From Cristatella mucedo (Eukaryota; Bryozoa; Phylactolaemata; Cristatellidae), in assembly GCA_009760855.2 (NCBI GenBank), contig WPIO01000087.1, positions 84,501 to 148,500 of the forward strand: DNA of 64,000 nt, in the 5' to 3' direction. The position numbers and the translations under genes are program-made. The stretch's first letter is position 1, and the number at the start of each line of letters is the position of its first letter. Below, piece by piece: positions 45,494-56,529 of this stretch. Below the pieces are notes generated by a model. That model ran no database searches and had not been told where the DNA came from. It saw only the letters and a program-made list of their open reading frames with translations.

Positions 45494-45598
45494 TCCGGCC
45501 AAATCCGGCCAAGTTTTGGCCGGAGCCGGAGCCGGAGCCGGATTTGTAAATTGGCCGGAATTCGGCCGGAGCCGGAGCCGAATTCCGGTACAGCCCTA
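45494..45598. repeat. Right TIR and GCCGGA subterminal repeats
   Basis: AATCCGGCCAAATCCGGCC, then GGCCGGAGCCGGAGCCGG-type repeats and the complement of the left TIR ending at 45598. Confidence 0.92.
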
Positions 45599-45606
45599 TT
45601 TCAAAC
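45599..45606. repeat. 8-bp target-site duplication, right copy
   Basis: TTTCAAAC directly follows the right TIR and matches 42383-42390 exactly. Confidence 0.95.
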
Positions 45607-47029
45607 TGAGCTTTAACGCTACCGACAAATAACCCGTGCGTTAAATCCTGCTGACATAAAATGCCTTCTTCTAAATACCGCGTTGTTCACGCAAAGTGCT
45701 CAGCAATTTATTGGGTTCCTTGAGGCCCCACGTCTACCACATGGTTACGGACAATGTATCCACAACACCTTATACAAAGTTTCTAGTCGGTTATGACTGC
45801 AAGCACGTTCCCGGTAACTGCCGTATTATTCCACGCGTACTATACTGGCTCTCTCCACTCGGTCAGCCATCGCAAACGACAGACCGAAACACAAAGCGCG
45901 AGCACAAAATGCAAGGTAATATTACTAATGACAATAATATTATGACCGCTCAGCACTCACTAGTTCGGTTAGCTGCACAAGCCATGCAACCAGCACAGAT
46001 CGGAAGCTTGATAGACTCTGACGGTAAAACAAGCCGCTGAATAATCTGAACGATGAGCTAGCAAATACATCGTATTAGTAAAAGTACAACAATTGCCTGT
46101 ATTCCACAGCTGATACAACTGCTAGTTTGCCGACTCACTAATAGGCTCATAGCAGCTCAAGCTCAGTGCTAGACTCACCGATCGGAGTACGGTTGCTCCG
46201 ATACTGGGATTTCGTTCGAGCACATGCCTTTCATAGCACCAAGGTAATAAGTCACAATTTTCACTAGCATATTTAATAATCCATGACATTAATAGTACAC
46301 GCTGCTGCTCATATGCCTCAGATTATCGCACGCATCTCTCAAGCTTCCAAAGTCGGTGGCAAAGCATGTAGTTCTTAATCAAAACTTAGCAGACGAACTC
46401 ACAGCTCACAATCGAGGATCATATCAGGCGAATGTGTGGCACGGAGGCAGATACCGTTCGCCGCATGCAGAGCAACTGCCAGCTGAAGAGGCAAGCAACG
46501 TAGGCCCGACACATCGCGATTCTGTGCCGCCTCATCGGAGCTCTTCCGGCCTCCGCAAGCTACCCTCTTTCGCCAGGTCGCACATTCCCACTCGCAGGAG
46601 CTCGGGTTCTCTAGTTTAACTTGGTCATTGGCTACGGTACCGAAGCGGTCAGCGTCGACGCGACTGTGCCGCTTGACGGCAGCAAGAATGCCTTGGTGGT
46701 GGCGGCCCGGAAAAGGTTGAAAAGTACAGAGTCATTGTCCGGTCTTTGCTGATCGTTCGCCACCGTTCGGTGGAGATGATGCCATTTTGCACTCAGGGAT
46801 CAGGGTAGCTAACGCTCGAACTATGAAGCTTGCCTGGCGGACGTCGACATTCTACACGCATAGCGTCATGGGGGGCAGGGGCAGTGAGGCTGCTTTGCAT
46901 CTACTGCGTCACTACTGCGTCGGAAGCTGAGCGGCACCTCTGACTGAAGCAGGCTGCTCGGGTCGCTTGCCCGACCGGAGCAAGGCAGAGGACCGCCAAC
47001 TAATGAAAGCTTACAATTAGTGTACTTGA
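45607..47029. other. No recognised gene
   Basis: Unique-looking sequence that becomes GC-richer from about 46440 to 46980. Open frames at 45696-46040 and 46356-46619 show no recognisable domain or codon pattern that convinces me. No LINE or SINE match is seen. Confidence 0.5.
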
Positions 47030-47225
47030 ATGCTTCTTCAACTGCTCTCCTGACTCTGCTATGCTTCTCACTTTCTCTTTGTTGCGTTAGACGAAGTCTG
47101 TTGGCTACCGAATGCGTACCGAAAGCCGCTTAGGCTGTGAGTGCGCTATACGAAACTCTCCTACGTAACACCCACATGGTCTTTATGACTTTGTGGAGTT
47201 ACAGACGGAGATACATTACATTACA
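47030..47225 (+). mobile_element. LINE-beta 3' fragment
   Basis: AACTGCTCTCCTGACTCTGC, GACGAAGTCTGTTGGCTACC, GAATGCGTACCGAAAGCCGC and CACCCACATGGTCTTTATGA match the 3' end of the LINE-beta copy at 58590-58765, ending in ACATTACATTACATT. Confidence 0.85.
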
Positions 47226-48365
47226 TTCTTGCTATATACGATGGTACCGTGGCTTCCGTTTATCCCAGTTTACGAGTCTGTCGAGATGCGACCTCTCTCG
47301 ACTGCCTTTTTCTTCGAGTTGAGGTCTCAAATATTGTTTGGAGCCGGCCTCACATATCCCGCCGCTCTTTGCCGCAGCAGACGTCGTAGTGATGGCAGGG
47401 CCGTCCGCCCAGAGTCGAGCGATTCCCTTTTTCTCTCTCAAGGGTACCAACGGAATAATTCTCGCGGTTACGAGAGCAAGTGGCTTTCTAACTAACGCAA
47501 ATAACAGGGTTGAGGGAGAAACGTAAGCGCGGTTCCTCAGGCCACTAAGGATAGGGCAGCGAAAGGTATTCAGCTGCAAGACCCTACCTGGTTCGATGGG
47601 GTGTGACGTCAAGCGCAGACCTGGCGGTTCAAGCTCGCACGGACTTGAGCGAGCCGTTGCGGTGTTTTAGCCGAGCAATGTAGCTAGACTCCGCGATGAA
47701 TGCGCCAGCGACAGAAGCAGCTACTTCCGTAAGGTATTTTCCTCAGGTGTTACCATCTTGCGATAATTCCTTGAGCATCCGATAATAATCCGAGCTTCAG
47801 CCTAAGAGCTTCGACGATAATCGCAGGTTCGGCAATCTATGAGCTAATTAGTGAACGCTCACCTACGTCCAATGCGGCTGGCATGCCCAGTCTCCACGTT
47901 GGCAATGCTAACTTGGCGCGAGCCAATCTATTATACTCTACTTAATCTCGTGTGGCGATTGTAAAAACTATTGTATATTTATAAGTGCGTTTTCACTTTA
48001 AATGCGTGTGAGGAAAATAGATATGTTTTATCGTGGGGTCAAAGCGGAATAATGGCGCTATTACTTATGTCAATTATGATTACTAATTTACCTCAGTTTC
48101 GTGTCTGCCCACGGAGGATGCCTGCAATTTCACAGATGAGTCTTGTACACGAATCAGCATGAAAGCCAGTTACAAGATACAAAGCGATGCCACGCCCACA
48201 AAAGCTCCCCCCAGTCACACAGCTTGGGCCAGTGCGACGACATTACATGATACAATCAGCGAAGTGGTTAGTAAAGCACGTGCTGAACTTAGACTGCGTT
48301 CTGGGAGCCGGAATCGTAAACAACGCCAGATTGAGCTGCTCCGACGAAAGCGATTGCTGTGAAGG
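47226..48365. other. No recognised gene
   Basis: Mixed-composition sequence. Overlapping open frames around 47193-47612 occur on both strands without family signatures. Confidence 0.5.
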
Positions 48366-49960
48366 TGAAGATAACAAGAATAATAATGTTTATAATAATA
48401 ATAACATTCGCGACGAAGCATCCTCAGAGACTGCTTTCTCTTTCTAAGCGTTTTGCGTGTGCTGCAAGCGAAATATGATCAAATGGTTAGTGCTACCATG
48501 CTCAATAAGCAACAAGAATAGCATGCATAGGGGTGACATGCACAGGGTCAGCATGCAAGTGTTGTTTGTGGCAGCCTGCACAGTGTTAGCATGCATAAGT
48601 ACATAAAGGACGAATCACAGGGACCCACAAAAGGCTGTGGCGAATAGGTTCGCTTTAATTTCGTTTTAAATGTGGTCAAGTATGCGGTTGTCCTGACGCA
48701 AGTCGGGAGTGAGTTCTGACTTTAGAAGGATACGAACTACAGGCACGATCACCAAAGGATTTGAGGTTTGTGCGAGGTAGGAGGTCAACTGCTAGTTTTC
48801 GAAAAGCGGGTGATACGATGCTTAGCCTGGTGGGGCAGTTGATGTGAGTGTCGTTTGTTAGTGTCGTTTGTTCGCACAGCAGAGAGCCAGCCGATGCCCA
48901 ACACCGACAGTTTATTACCAACGCACGGAGCCGAAGAGCGGACGGCTTCCTTCGGCCGCTACTCTAACTCGGCTGCCCACTCCTCCACTGCCCCTGTCTA
49001 CCATCTCGCCACCAGTGGAATACCGGCCTGCGTCCATACCACATCACAGGCGGACCACAGCTGTGCACCGGCCGACCCTGATGATGAATCCACCATCACC
49101 CCACCAGCTGGTTACCGGCCTGTGTCCATGCCACATCACAGGCGGACCACAGCTGTGCACCAGCCAACCCTGATGGTGAATCCACCATCTGGCCACCAGC
49201 AGGTTACTGGCTGGTGTCCAAGCCACATCACAGGCTCATCAGAGGAGCCGGCATGAACTCGAACTACAGGTAGGCTGTGGCTAAACAACGAAGTGACCTA
49301 AAAGTGAGAGGCGAAATCTTGAAAATGACGGATGGATTTTAGGACTGGTAGTCAGTGCAGGTGGCTGAAAAGTGGTGTTATGTAGCTGCTTCGACGATCA
49401 CGCAGACAATCTTAGCTGCAGAGTTTTGAACGAGCAGTACGCGTCTGATTGCGTATGCCGGTAGAATAGTAAGAATATAGTTACAGGAGTCAAGACGGAA
49501 TGTCGAAAATGCATGGACCGACTTAAATGTTGTATTCCTGTCCTAACCAGCCCGAATTTTAGCTATGTTGTGTAGTTGAAATCAGGCAGACTTAATTGCA
49601 GAGCTGATGCAGTCGTCTGAACTAATGTTCAATTTGGGATACGACACCTAGATTTGGTGCAGACTTAACAACAGGCATGCTGGCAGAGCCAATTCTGAAG
49701 GCTAGCCTTTACACTTTCTGAATCACACTTGGTGTGCCCATAGCTACTAAGTTGGTTTTATCATTCTTTAATTTCAGAAAATTCGCTGCAACTCATGCGT
49801 ATATGTATGTCATCAATATAGGCAGCACGAGATTTGAGAGAATTCGAGATGCTGAAAGAGTTTTTCTCCCCCCCCCCCTTCCATTTGCCAAGAGGATTGT
49901 GAGCCATTGATTATTCAGCCCCAGGTGAAATTGGAGGCCTGGCTTATCAGGAAGAACGCC
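48366..49960 (-). pseudogene. LINE-alpha minus-strand copy, degraded, interrupted
   Basis: From low to high coordinate it shows an ATT-type tail complement (48377-48408), a mutated tail hairpin, the complement of the 38-bp 3' UTR repeats (AGGGGTGACATGCACAGGGT near 48529), then the C-terminal RT block (TTTTAAATGTGGTCAAG, CAAAGGATTTGAGG, GATACGATGCTTAGCCTGG). After the 420-bp block at 48841-49260 it resumes with GGTAGGCTGTGGCTAAA, GACCTAAAAGTGAG and GACACCTAGATTT, reaching the mid-RT. All frames are broken. Confidence 0.8.
48841..49260. repeat. Insert with 92-bp minisatellite (2.3 units) inside LINE-alpha
   Basis: A repeat unit opens TACCGGCCTG at 49021, recurs at 49113 and, with changes, as TACTGGCTGG at 49205, a constant 92-bp period. 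Each unit contains CCACATCACAGGCGGACCAC, CAGCTGTGCACC and GAATCCACCATC. The period is not a multiple of three, so the open frames through it (133 and 101 codons) are unlikely to be genes. The block interrupts LINE-alpha between the GGGGCAGT and AGGTAGGCTG segments. Confidence 0.85.
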
Positions 49961-50025
49961 AAATGGCTGGTAATATTGCGATAATAAGCTTAAAGCGCAA
50001 CATTGTATTACAGCATTTCGTGGTT
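49961..50025. other. Short spacer
   Basis: Nothing recognised. Confidence 0.4.
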
Positions 50026-50245
50026 CTTGTTACTCGTCCTTCGCCTGCATGCACCTGCTTGCACTAAGACTGCTGCTTTCGGATGTTACCATCGACATTT
50101 GTTAATGTTTTACATGCAGCATCTTTAAAGGGGGCCTCCAGAGAGCTCCAGCTGAGAGAAGGCGATATCAAATGTATTATTATTGTTACTACAATTATTA
50201 TTTTTAGTAATAAAATTATTATTTTTATTATTATTGCAGCTGCCC
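50026..50245 (+). mobile_element. Degraded LINE-alpha tail
   Basis: ACTCGTCCTTCGCCTGCATG, a decayed 3' UTR, CATGCAGCATCTTTAAAGG, a remnant hairpin (CCTCCAGAGAGCTCCAGCTG, GAGAAGGCGATATCAA) and a TTATTATTGTTAC array lie in LINE-alpha order. Confidence 0.6.
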
Positions 50246-51340
50246 AAGATTAATGAGCCCTGCTTGGGTGCAATGCTGAACCAAACTTGGCTGCACTCGT
50301 GACCATCCGTTAGGTGGACCTCTGGTTAGCTAGGAATACTGAGTTACATAATCAAAAGCACACAGAAGTGAAAAAGACATGTTAACTTGCGTGGAGAGTA
50401 AGCTGGACGGAGCATGCGCCTCTTTTTGCTGACATATCAAAGATGCAAGGCCTTCGCAATATGCAAGCATAGCCAGAGCCGGTTATATTTAGGTTTGGCA
50501 CATACGAGCTCGTGGATAAAACACTGCAGCAAAACATTGCAACTCTCTTTCCGAACTGTCGTCATAAGCAGAATGCTAGTAAACTCACTAGCAGACATAC
50601 TTGACGAATTTGAACCTCTGCTTGGGCGCACTGTGGGTCCTCGCTAATACGGAAGATATTTTATTGCAGACAATAAACGAGCTAGGTAAGCTAAGCTAAT
50701 GTTTGAAAACAAATTTACATAACATCAGGCCAGACTCACTTTCGTCAGGCATACAAGGACTGCTGAGGATCGTACAGGTCAATCTTAGCAGTAGCTGAGT
50801 CTAGCTTCTAAGTAAAAATGGTTGAATCACAGAGGAACAATATAAAGATGCTGATTGTATGTAAACCATTTCCTTACTTGCTCCGATGTTAGCTCCTTAC
50901 CTAGTTAACCTTGTTATCATCTAACCGATTTCATTTCTGACTTCTTTGCCAAAAAGACAGACAAAGTCAGGAAGCACGTCCCCAAGGGTAGCAGAATCCC
51001 CTTTAGAGTCCTGTGCCTCGACTTCTGTCCCTCAACTATGGAAACTAAACGTATACATACAAGGAAGCCAGGAAATACCTGATCCTGAAGTTCGCTTCCC
51101 AGTCTAAGTAGATAACTAGTCCTCCAAACTCTATTGCTACCGTCCTGCATCTTACACGTAAGGACCTATATCTGACATGCACAAGTAAAGTTATAAATGC
51201 CAGCACCGTCGCAGTGGCAGCTTTCTACCACTCGTCACGCAAAGTGCAGTCCTGCGCCTTTGTAGTCGTATGGCAAAGAGAACTGTCTGCTTGCAATAAG
51301 TTCAGCAAGAGCATCCGAAAGTCCCATACCCTGATTCCTG
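50246..51340 (+). pseudogene. LINE-alpha endonuclease-RT linker, degraded
   Basis: A 77-codon open frame at 50414-50647 ends LADILDEFEPLLGRTV, matching the IID.HAPLK.R.V block that follows the endonuclease in CR1/L2 LINEs. Near 50935-50980 a broken frame gives DFFAKKTDKVRKHVP, matching FF..KI..IR. Stops separate the pieces, and the fragment likely leads into 51430-52755. Confidence 0.6.
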
Positions 51341-51429
51341 TGCGACATATGTCAAGTGAATAGAAAGAGATTTTGCTCACTGCGAGCGGTATACATGTGC
51401 ATCATTCTTATTATTCTCCACGTAAATCT
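51341..51429 (+). mobile_element. Probable decayed LINE tail
   Basis: GTCAAGTGAATAGAAAGAGA and TTTTGCTCACTGCGAGCGG followed by TTCTTATTATTCTCC resemble the LINE tail hairpin plus array, but the outer stem no longer pairs. Confidence 0.35.
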
Positions 51430-52755
51430 CTCATTCACCTCAGGTCATCTACCAGTACTTTCCGAAAAGGCTCTAGTCAGGCCACTACTCAGAAAATTAA
51501 CACTTGACCAAGAGACATTGAGCTGCAACCATGAGCACAATTTACCCAGTCATCCTTTTACCGTTCCTACCAAAGATGCTGGAATGAGTCATGTCAGACC
51601 AGCTGACGTCATGCATTGATACTTCACACCGACCTAGTTAATTCAGGCTGGAATGACACACAATCACTCCAAAGAGCCAGCATTTGTGCGGAAGTATAAC
51701 GACCTACTTAGCAATGCAGGCTTATATAAGGACTCTCTGCTGTTTTGCCAACTATTTCGGCAGCTTAAGATACAATTAATCACCAAGTCCTTCACTGGAG
51801 CTTTCATCTAGCCTTGACATTACTGGTGCAGCCCAGCAATAGTTAATTCCTATCTCAGTGGGAGACTCCGGAGTTTTGCTGTAAACGGAAAACAATAATC
51901 CGAGGAATCACTGAAGTATGCTATAACTCGGGGATCCTATTTAGGTCCGGCCTCTTTTTCTGGTTTATAATCTCCCCCTCGCTATCGTTATTGCCAAGTA
52001 CAATAAGAGCCTTCACCTCTATGTAAAGGACACTCTGCTGTACCTTTACTTCGATCCCTCCCGGCTCTCCGGCAAGTCAAATTCGCTCAACTCCGATGCC
52101 GCATCAATGATGACATCTGCACTTGGATGGTTTTCAACTTTCCTTAAGTGAACTACGATATACCGAATTTACTATTTATAGGGAAACCAATCTTGATTCG
52201 GAAATGAAAAGTAGCTCAAAATCAGCTTTGCCGGCATATTTCCTGTTTAATCTGCACGAAATTTGGATTTTTTCCGTTACAAAGTGACCTTTAATTAGAC
52301 GCCTACATCAGCTCCTCGGCAAAATATTCCTTAGTTCAGCTATATAACAGCACTTAAATTCGGGCTTCCTTAGACAGAGATAATACATCTAAATGGCTAT
52401 GGTATTTGTGCATTGTTTAGCTTCTGTAACGCACTTCTTGCTGGTCGACCGACCTGCACAATCAGGCCTTTTCAGCTGGTGCAAAAATCGGAAGATATTT
52501 ATCACAGCACTTATTGGGTCCCTGTGATTCGTTTGTACGTGCTTATTCCGGCTGACAATGTGACTTCTGCCACTAACAACACTTGCACGATGACCCTGTG
52601 CTTGTCATCCCTAAGCGTTATTTTTGTTGTTTATGAGCATGCTATTACTAACCACTCAATCATGCTTCCTACGCAGCAAACGTAAAGCACATTGAAAGAT
52701 ATTGGGTTCTTTGAGGTTACTTAATCAATATGTTATTATCAATATTATTATTATT
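51430..52755 (+). pseudogene. LINE-alpha RT and 3' end, degraded
   Basis: RT N-terminal remnants (VRPLLRKLTLDQ near 51475-51510, then LLPFLPKMLE near 51555-51585), CTCAGTGGGAGACTCCGGAG (RSYLSGRLRS), AACTCGGGGATCCTATTTAG (VPQGSVLG), CTTCACCTCTATGTAAAGGA (mutated FYADD; GTAAAG replaces the Asp codons), then the thumb, the 3' UTR and a tail with a TTATTATCAATATTATTATT array ending near 52755. The catalytic motif is lost and stops are frequent. Confidence 0.78.
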
Positions 52756-53150
52756 AAGATAATCATTTCCATCCTTAGGAAGCCATTCTTTTTAGTTCTG
52801 ATGCTCCCATAGCGTGGGTCTGACTATCAACTTGCTTCTTCCCCTGACTTGACCACTTCAAAAATAAACTAAAACGGACCTAGTAATCACAGCTTATAGT
52901 GGGTCCATTCGATTCGTCCTCTGTGAGCTTATGCGTGCAGACACTTTGCACGCTGACATTAACCTTTTTAACCATTTTCATATGCTGAATCTGTGCATGT
53001 CAGCCTAAGCCATGTTTCTTTGCAACCGGGCAACTAACACTGATTATTCAATCATGCTTTCTATTCAGCAAATGTTGAGTGACTAAAAAGAGAGCTTTCT
53101 GATGGTGCTATACCAACTATATCACCAATATAATTTTTTTATAAGTATCG
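52756..53150 (+). mobile_element. Second LINE-alpha 3' end in tandem
   Basis: Starts at the CATCCTTAGGAAGCC/TTTAGTTCTGATGCTCCC region (AFSSYA...AWN block) and runs through CTGACTTGACCAC, GATTCGTCCTCTGTGAGC, the 38-bp repeat remnants and CAGCAAATGTTGAG to a decayed tail near 53140. It lies directly behind the previous LINE-alpha tail. Confidence 0.72.
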
Positions 53151-53344
53151 CCCCAATTCAATTTAAGCTGATTACTTAAAAAGCATATGCTCGAAGCCCA
53201 CATTATGAATCGGCAACCCGGGTGTACCTTCAGTCGGAAAGGGCCCCCAATTACAGCATGAGGCAGTTTCATACTCAGGAATTTTGTTTGCAAAGAACCC
53301 TATTCGAGTCAGTGAGGTGGCCGGTGGATACTATGGGTCGAGGG
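53151..53344. other. No recognised feature
   Basis: Nothing identifiable. Confidence 0.4.
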
Positions 53345-53435
53345 GATAGTAAGTGCCTAGACAGAGATTGCGTTCTCTGAGGGTGCTTTATCGAGTGCAT
53401 TATTATTATTATTATTATTATTTTCATTATTAGTG
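53345..53435 (+). mobile_element. Solitary LINE/SINE tail hairpin with (ATT)n
   Basis: AAGTGCCTAGACAGAGATTG, CGTTCTCTGAGGGTGCTTTA and an ATT array of eight or so units. Outer stem GTGCC/GGTGC-type pairing is partly kept. Less than 100 bp of the element remains. Confidence 0.75.
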
Positions 53436-54001
53436 GCCTAGGCGGAAGCGACTCCTGACCTCGTTCCATGATGGCTGCTACTTGCTGCTACTAGAGCTCT
53501 AATCTGCTTCAGCCCGCCGATCTCTGCATTTTTAAGCTGTCCGTTTGGCTTTCGCCTGGCCATAGATATATGTACGAGGAGAAGCCCAGAGGCCCGACTA
53601 CACTTGGTGCAAGCGTCCCCCTCCTTGGCCGCTTCTGAGCTACGTCGATGGTTGGTCTCATAGTCAATTAGAGAGTGTGTGTAGATAACTTATGCAGCAT
53701 CTGATCGATTGTTTAGCTCAGCTTGCATCCACCCACTGTTGTGGAGAAGACAGAGCAGGGGCGCAGGTGGCCATTATCTTCTTCCGTTAGCCTGGGTTTC
53801 GATATAAGCCGCAGCTAATTTAAAGGCGTACCTGCCTTTTACAACTAGGAAATTTGTCTTGATTCCTTTCGATGAATGACCATTAAGTTTCTTTTGATGA
53901 AAACTACGGTTTTGCTCTATTATTGGTCATTGCGTCTGGACTAGCCGATTCCACGAGAAAAAATTGCTGGTTTTCTTTTCGCATGAACATTTGCGAAGGT
54001 A
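53436..54001. other. No recognised gene
   Basis: Nothing identifiable on either strand. Confidence 0.5.
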
Positions 54002-54070
54002 AAATAATAATATTAATAATAATAATGCACTTGCTAAAGCGCTCTCAGAGAACTCACCTCTCTACATGGT
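54002..54070 (-). mobile_element. Solitary LINE-type tail, minus strand
   Basis: AATAATAATATTAATAATAA, then TGCACTTGCTAAAGCGCTCT and CAGAGAACTCACCTCTCTAC: the complement of the array and hairpin of the LINE tail, with nothing of the LINE body visible beyond. Confidence 0.7.
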
Positions 54071-54390
54071 ATCACCAGCCTCAATGAAAATCCTGGCTCA
54101 GTCACTGCCTGCCGGAAGACCGTCTAGGCACCATGGTGCCTCTCCACATCATTGAGGTGATATAGTGTGACGGTTTTTACTGCCATCTTAGAAGAGACTG
54201 ATTTCTACATCTATCCGTCGCTAAACAAACGCTGACTAGAATGATTTAAGTAAAGCCTCCTAAAGTGACGCCTCTCTTGGAAATGGTAACCATATTTTAC
54301 GGACATGTATCACCGAAGTACTTTTAAAATAATCGATTAAAATGTTTCGCCTAACTATAGGATTAGTCTGATTATTTTGAATCTAGTGGC
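54071..54390. other. No recognised gene
   Basis: Nothing identifiable. Confidence 0.5.
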
Positions 54391-55590
54391 ATAAATTCAA
54401 TACTTTACATTATTATTATTATTATTATTATCATTGCATTCACAGATTTGAAATTCAAATGGCACAACAGCAGATACTGAATACATGTTTATTAATAAGA
54501 GTAATGAAAGCTTAAAATGTTCTACAGAAAGCCAGAGGTTAGCCTTGTATATAAATCAGAAAGAAAACGTGCAGAGCAGTCTTCTCTGTCGTCAAAAACT
54601 TTGCATATAAAGATGTCACTTCATTGAATAGTTTAAAATGACAGCCTATCATCGGTTGCTTAACTAGGCTGCAAGGACATCACTTGAAGCGGCTGAATAG
54701 CACGTTATTAGAAATAACTATTAATGAACTTACTAATAGTAAAAATTATATAAAAATTGTTACATTCGATAATAGGCACTCAAAGAACAAAATCTCTTTC
54801 TAGGCACTTTACATTTGCAGTAAATGTAATGTATCTCCGTCTATAACTCATCAAAGTCATAACGACTATGTGGGTGTTACTCGGGAGATTTTGTATAGAG
54901 CACTCACAGCCTAAGCGGCTTTCGGTACGCATTCGGTAGCCAACAGACTTCGTCTCACCCAACAAAGAGAAAGTGGGAAGCATAGCAGAAATAAATTCAA
55001 TACTTTACATTATTATTATTATTATTATTATCATTGCATTCACAGATTTGAAATTCAAATGGCACAACAGCAGATACTGAATACATGTTTATTAATAAGA
55101 GTAATGAAAGCTTAAAATGTTCTACAGAAAGCCAGAGGTTAGCCTTGTATATAAATCAGAAAGAAAACGTGCAGAGCAGTCTTCTCTGTCGTCAAAAACT
55201 TTGCATATAAAGATGTCACTTCATTGAATAGTTTAAAATGACAGCCTATCATCGGTTGCTTAACTAGGCTGCAAGGACATCACTTGAAGCGGCTGAATAG
55301 CACGTTATTAGAAATAGCTATTAATGAACTTACTAATAGTAAAAATTATATAAAAATTGTTACATTCGATAATAGGCACTCAAAGAACAAAATCTCTTTC
55401 TAGGCACTTTACATTTGCAGTAAATGTAATGTATCTCCGTCTATAACTCATCAAAGTCATAACGACTATGTGGGTGTTACTCGGGAGATTTTGTATAGAG
55501 CACTCACAGCCTAAGCGGCTTTCGGTACGCATTCGGTAGCCAACAGACTTCGTCTCACCCAACAAAGAGAAAGTGGGAAGCATAGCAGAG
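54391..55590. repeat. Exact 600-bp tandem duplication
   Basis: 54391-54989 and 54991-55589 are identical apart from A/G at 54717/55317, with a period of exactly 600. Each unit starts ATAAATTCAATACTTTACAT with an ATT array and ends in minus-strand LINE-beta 3' sequence. It is either a very young duplication or an assembly echo. Confidence 0.95.
54780..54990 (-). pseudogene. LINE-beta 3' fragment in first 600-bp unit
   Basis: Minus-strand frame encoding MLPTFSLL..TKSVGYRMRTE and the conserved C-terminal extension of LINE-beta, cut at the duplication joint at 54990. It is followed on that strand by AAAGTGCCTAGAAAGAGATT, a LINE-type tail. Confidence 0.8.
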
Positions 55591-55895
55591 TCAGGAGAGC
55601 AGTTGAGGTAGTGATTAGCATGAGAGTAGCCGCTCAGGACCGCTGAAAAGGATGAGTCGGCAGCAGGAGAGTAGTTGTCGTTGCGTAAGAATTTTGGAAG
55701 CGAGCTCCACAGTCTAGGACCTGCAGAGTCAAAGCTCCTATCGCCAACGGTCTTTAAGCGTAGGAATGGAACAGCTAATTTATTGTCCATACAGGACCTG
55801 AGTGCACGAAGAGACTGAAACTGGTGCAGCAGTTCAGTTAGGTACGAAGGAGCCAAGCCGTGGCGGGCCTCGTGGGTCAGCGTAAGAACTGCAAA
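55380..55895 (-). pseudogene. LINE-beta RT C-terminus, minus strand
   Basis: A 158-codon open frame (start 55856) covers MAPSYLTELLHQFQSLRALR, KTVGDRSFDSAGPRLWSSLP and the C-terminal extension. Homology extends upstream to about 55895 (LTLTHEARHGLA). It matches the region of the fuller LINE-beta copy at 58290-58765. The RT core is missing, so it is a 5'-truncated relic, although this C-terminal part is still open. Confidence 0.85.
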
Positions 55896-56529
55896 GGAAG
55901 CACGATCGAATAGATAGTGGTGGCAAGCTCGATAAACAAGGATCGCACGGTTAGACGTGACGAGCGAGGGTCAGCCGGCATGTATGGTTAGCGGCAACAT
56001 AAAAATTAGTATATTATTTTAATTATTATTATTGATATTGAAATAACTCGCAAACCGGCCATACATAGCTAAGATACATTCAGGTGCACCAATGGTAGCA
56101 GCCCCCCCACCCCGATAGCTTAGACAACCGAAGATATCTTAATTGCCGTAAGATTGCGCTTATAAAAACTCCGTATTAGAAATGCTTTTCAGGCCAGGCT
56201 AAAGCTTGTTCGAAACACGCTCAAGCTATTGTTTATTTTGCACGATTAGGATTATTCTGTGAATTATGATCTAGCTAATATAAAAGAAATCTCTGACCGA
56301 AGTTGCTCTCCTGGAGCAACGGCCTTCGGGTCGGTGAATGTAGCGTAAGCCTGGCCACGAGTCGGCTTGAAGTCACCTGTATGCGTCAGCCGTAAATAAT
56401 GGTTATTGCTGTGCTTTTACTAATGCAGTTGTATTGATAGCGTAGAGCTCAAAATATCAAGTGCCGTGTTTTTACCGTTGGCGTATACGTCACGACTTGG
56501 AAGTAAACAAATAAAATAATAACTACTAG
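55896..56529. other. No recognised gene
   Basis: A possible scrap of LINE 3' sequence with a TTATTATT run near 55980-56040. Otherwise nothing identified. Confidence 0.45.

Larger units (their letters stand above)
42391..45598 (-). mobile_element. Complete hAT-superfamily DNA transposon (3208 bp)
   Basis: Bounded by 15-bp perfect inverted repeats TAGGGCTGTACCGGA (42391-42405 and the complement at 45584-45598) and flanked by an exact 8-bp duplication. Subterminal regions on both sides are packed with GCCGGA repeats (about 42423-42484 and 45494-45580), as hAT transposase-binding regions often are. It carries one minus-strand BED-finger transposase. Being complete, with an exact duplication and an almost intact gene, it looks recently inserted. 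Confidence 0.95.

Noticed and set aside
45607-47029. Host gene next to the hAT element
   Set aside because: Open frames are short, overlapping and without recognisable domains or convincing splice patterns. I could not support a gene call.
48855-49256. 133- and 101-codon Pro/His/Thr-rich frames
   Set aside because: They cross a 92-bp repeat whose period is not a multiple of three, so repeat units would be read in different frames.
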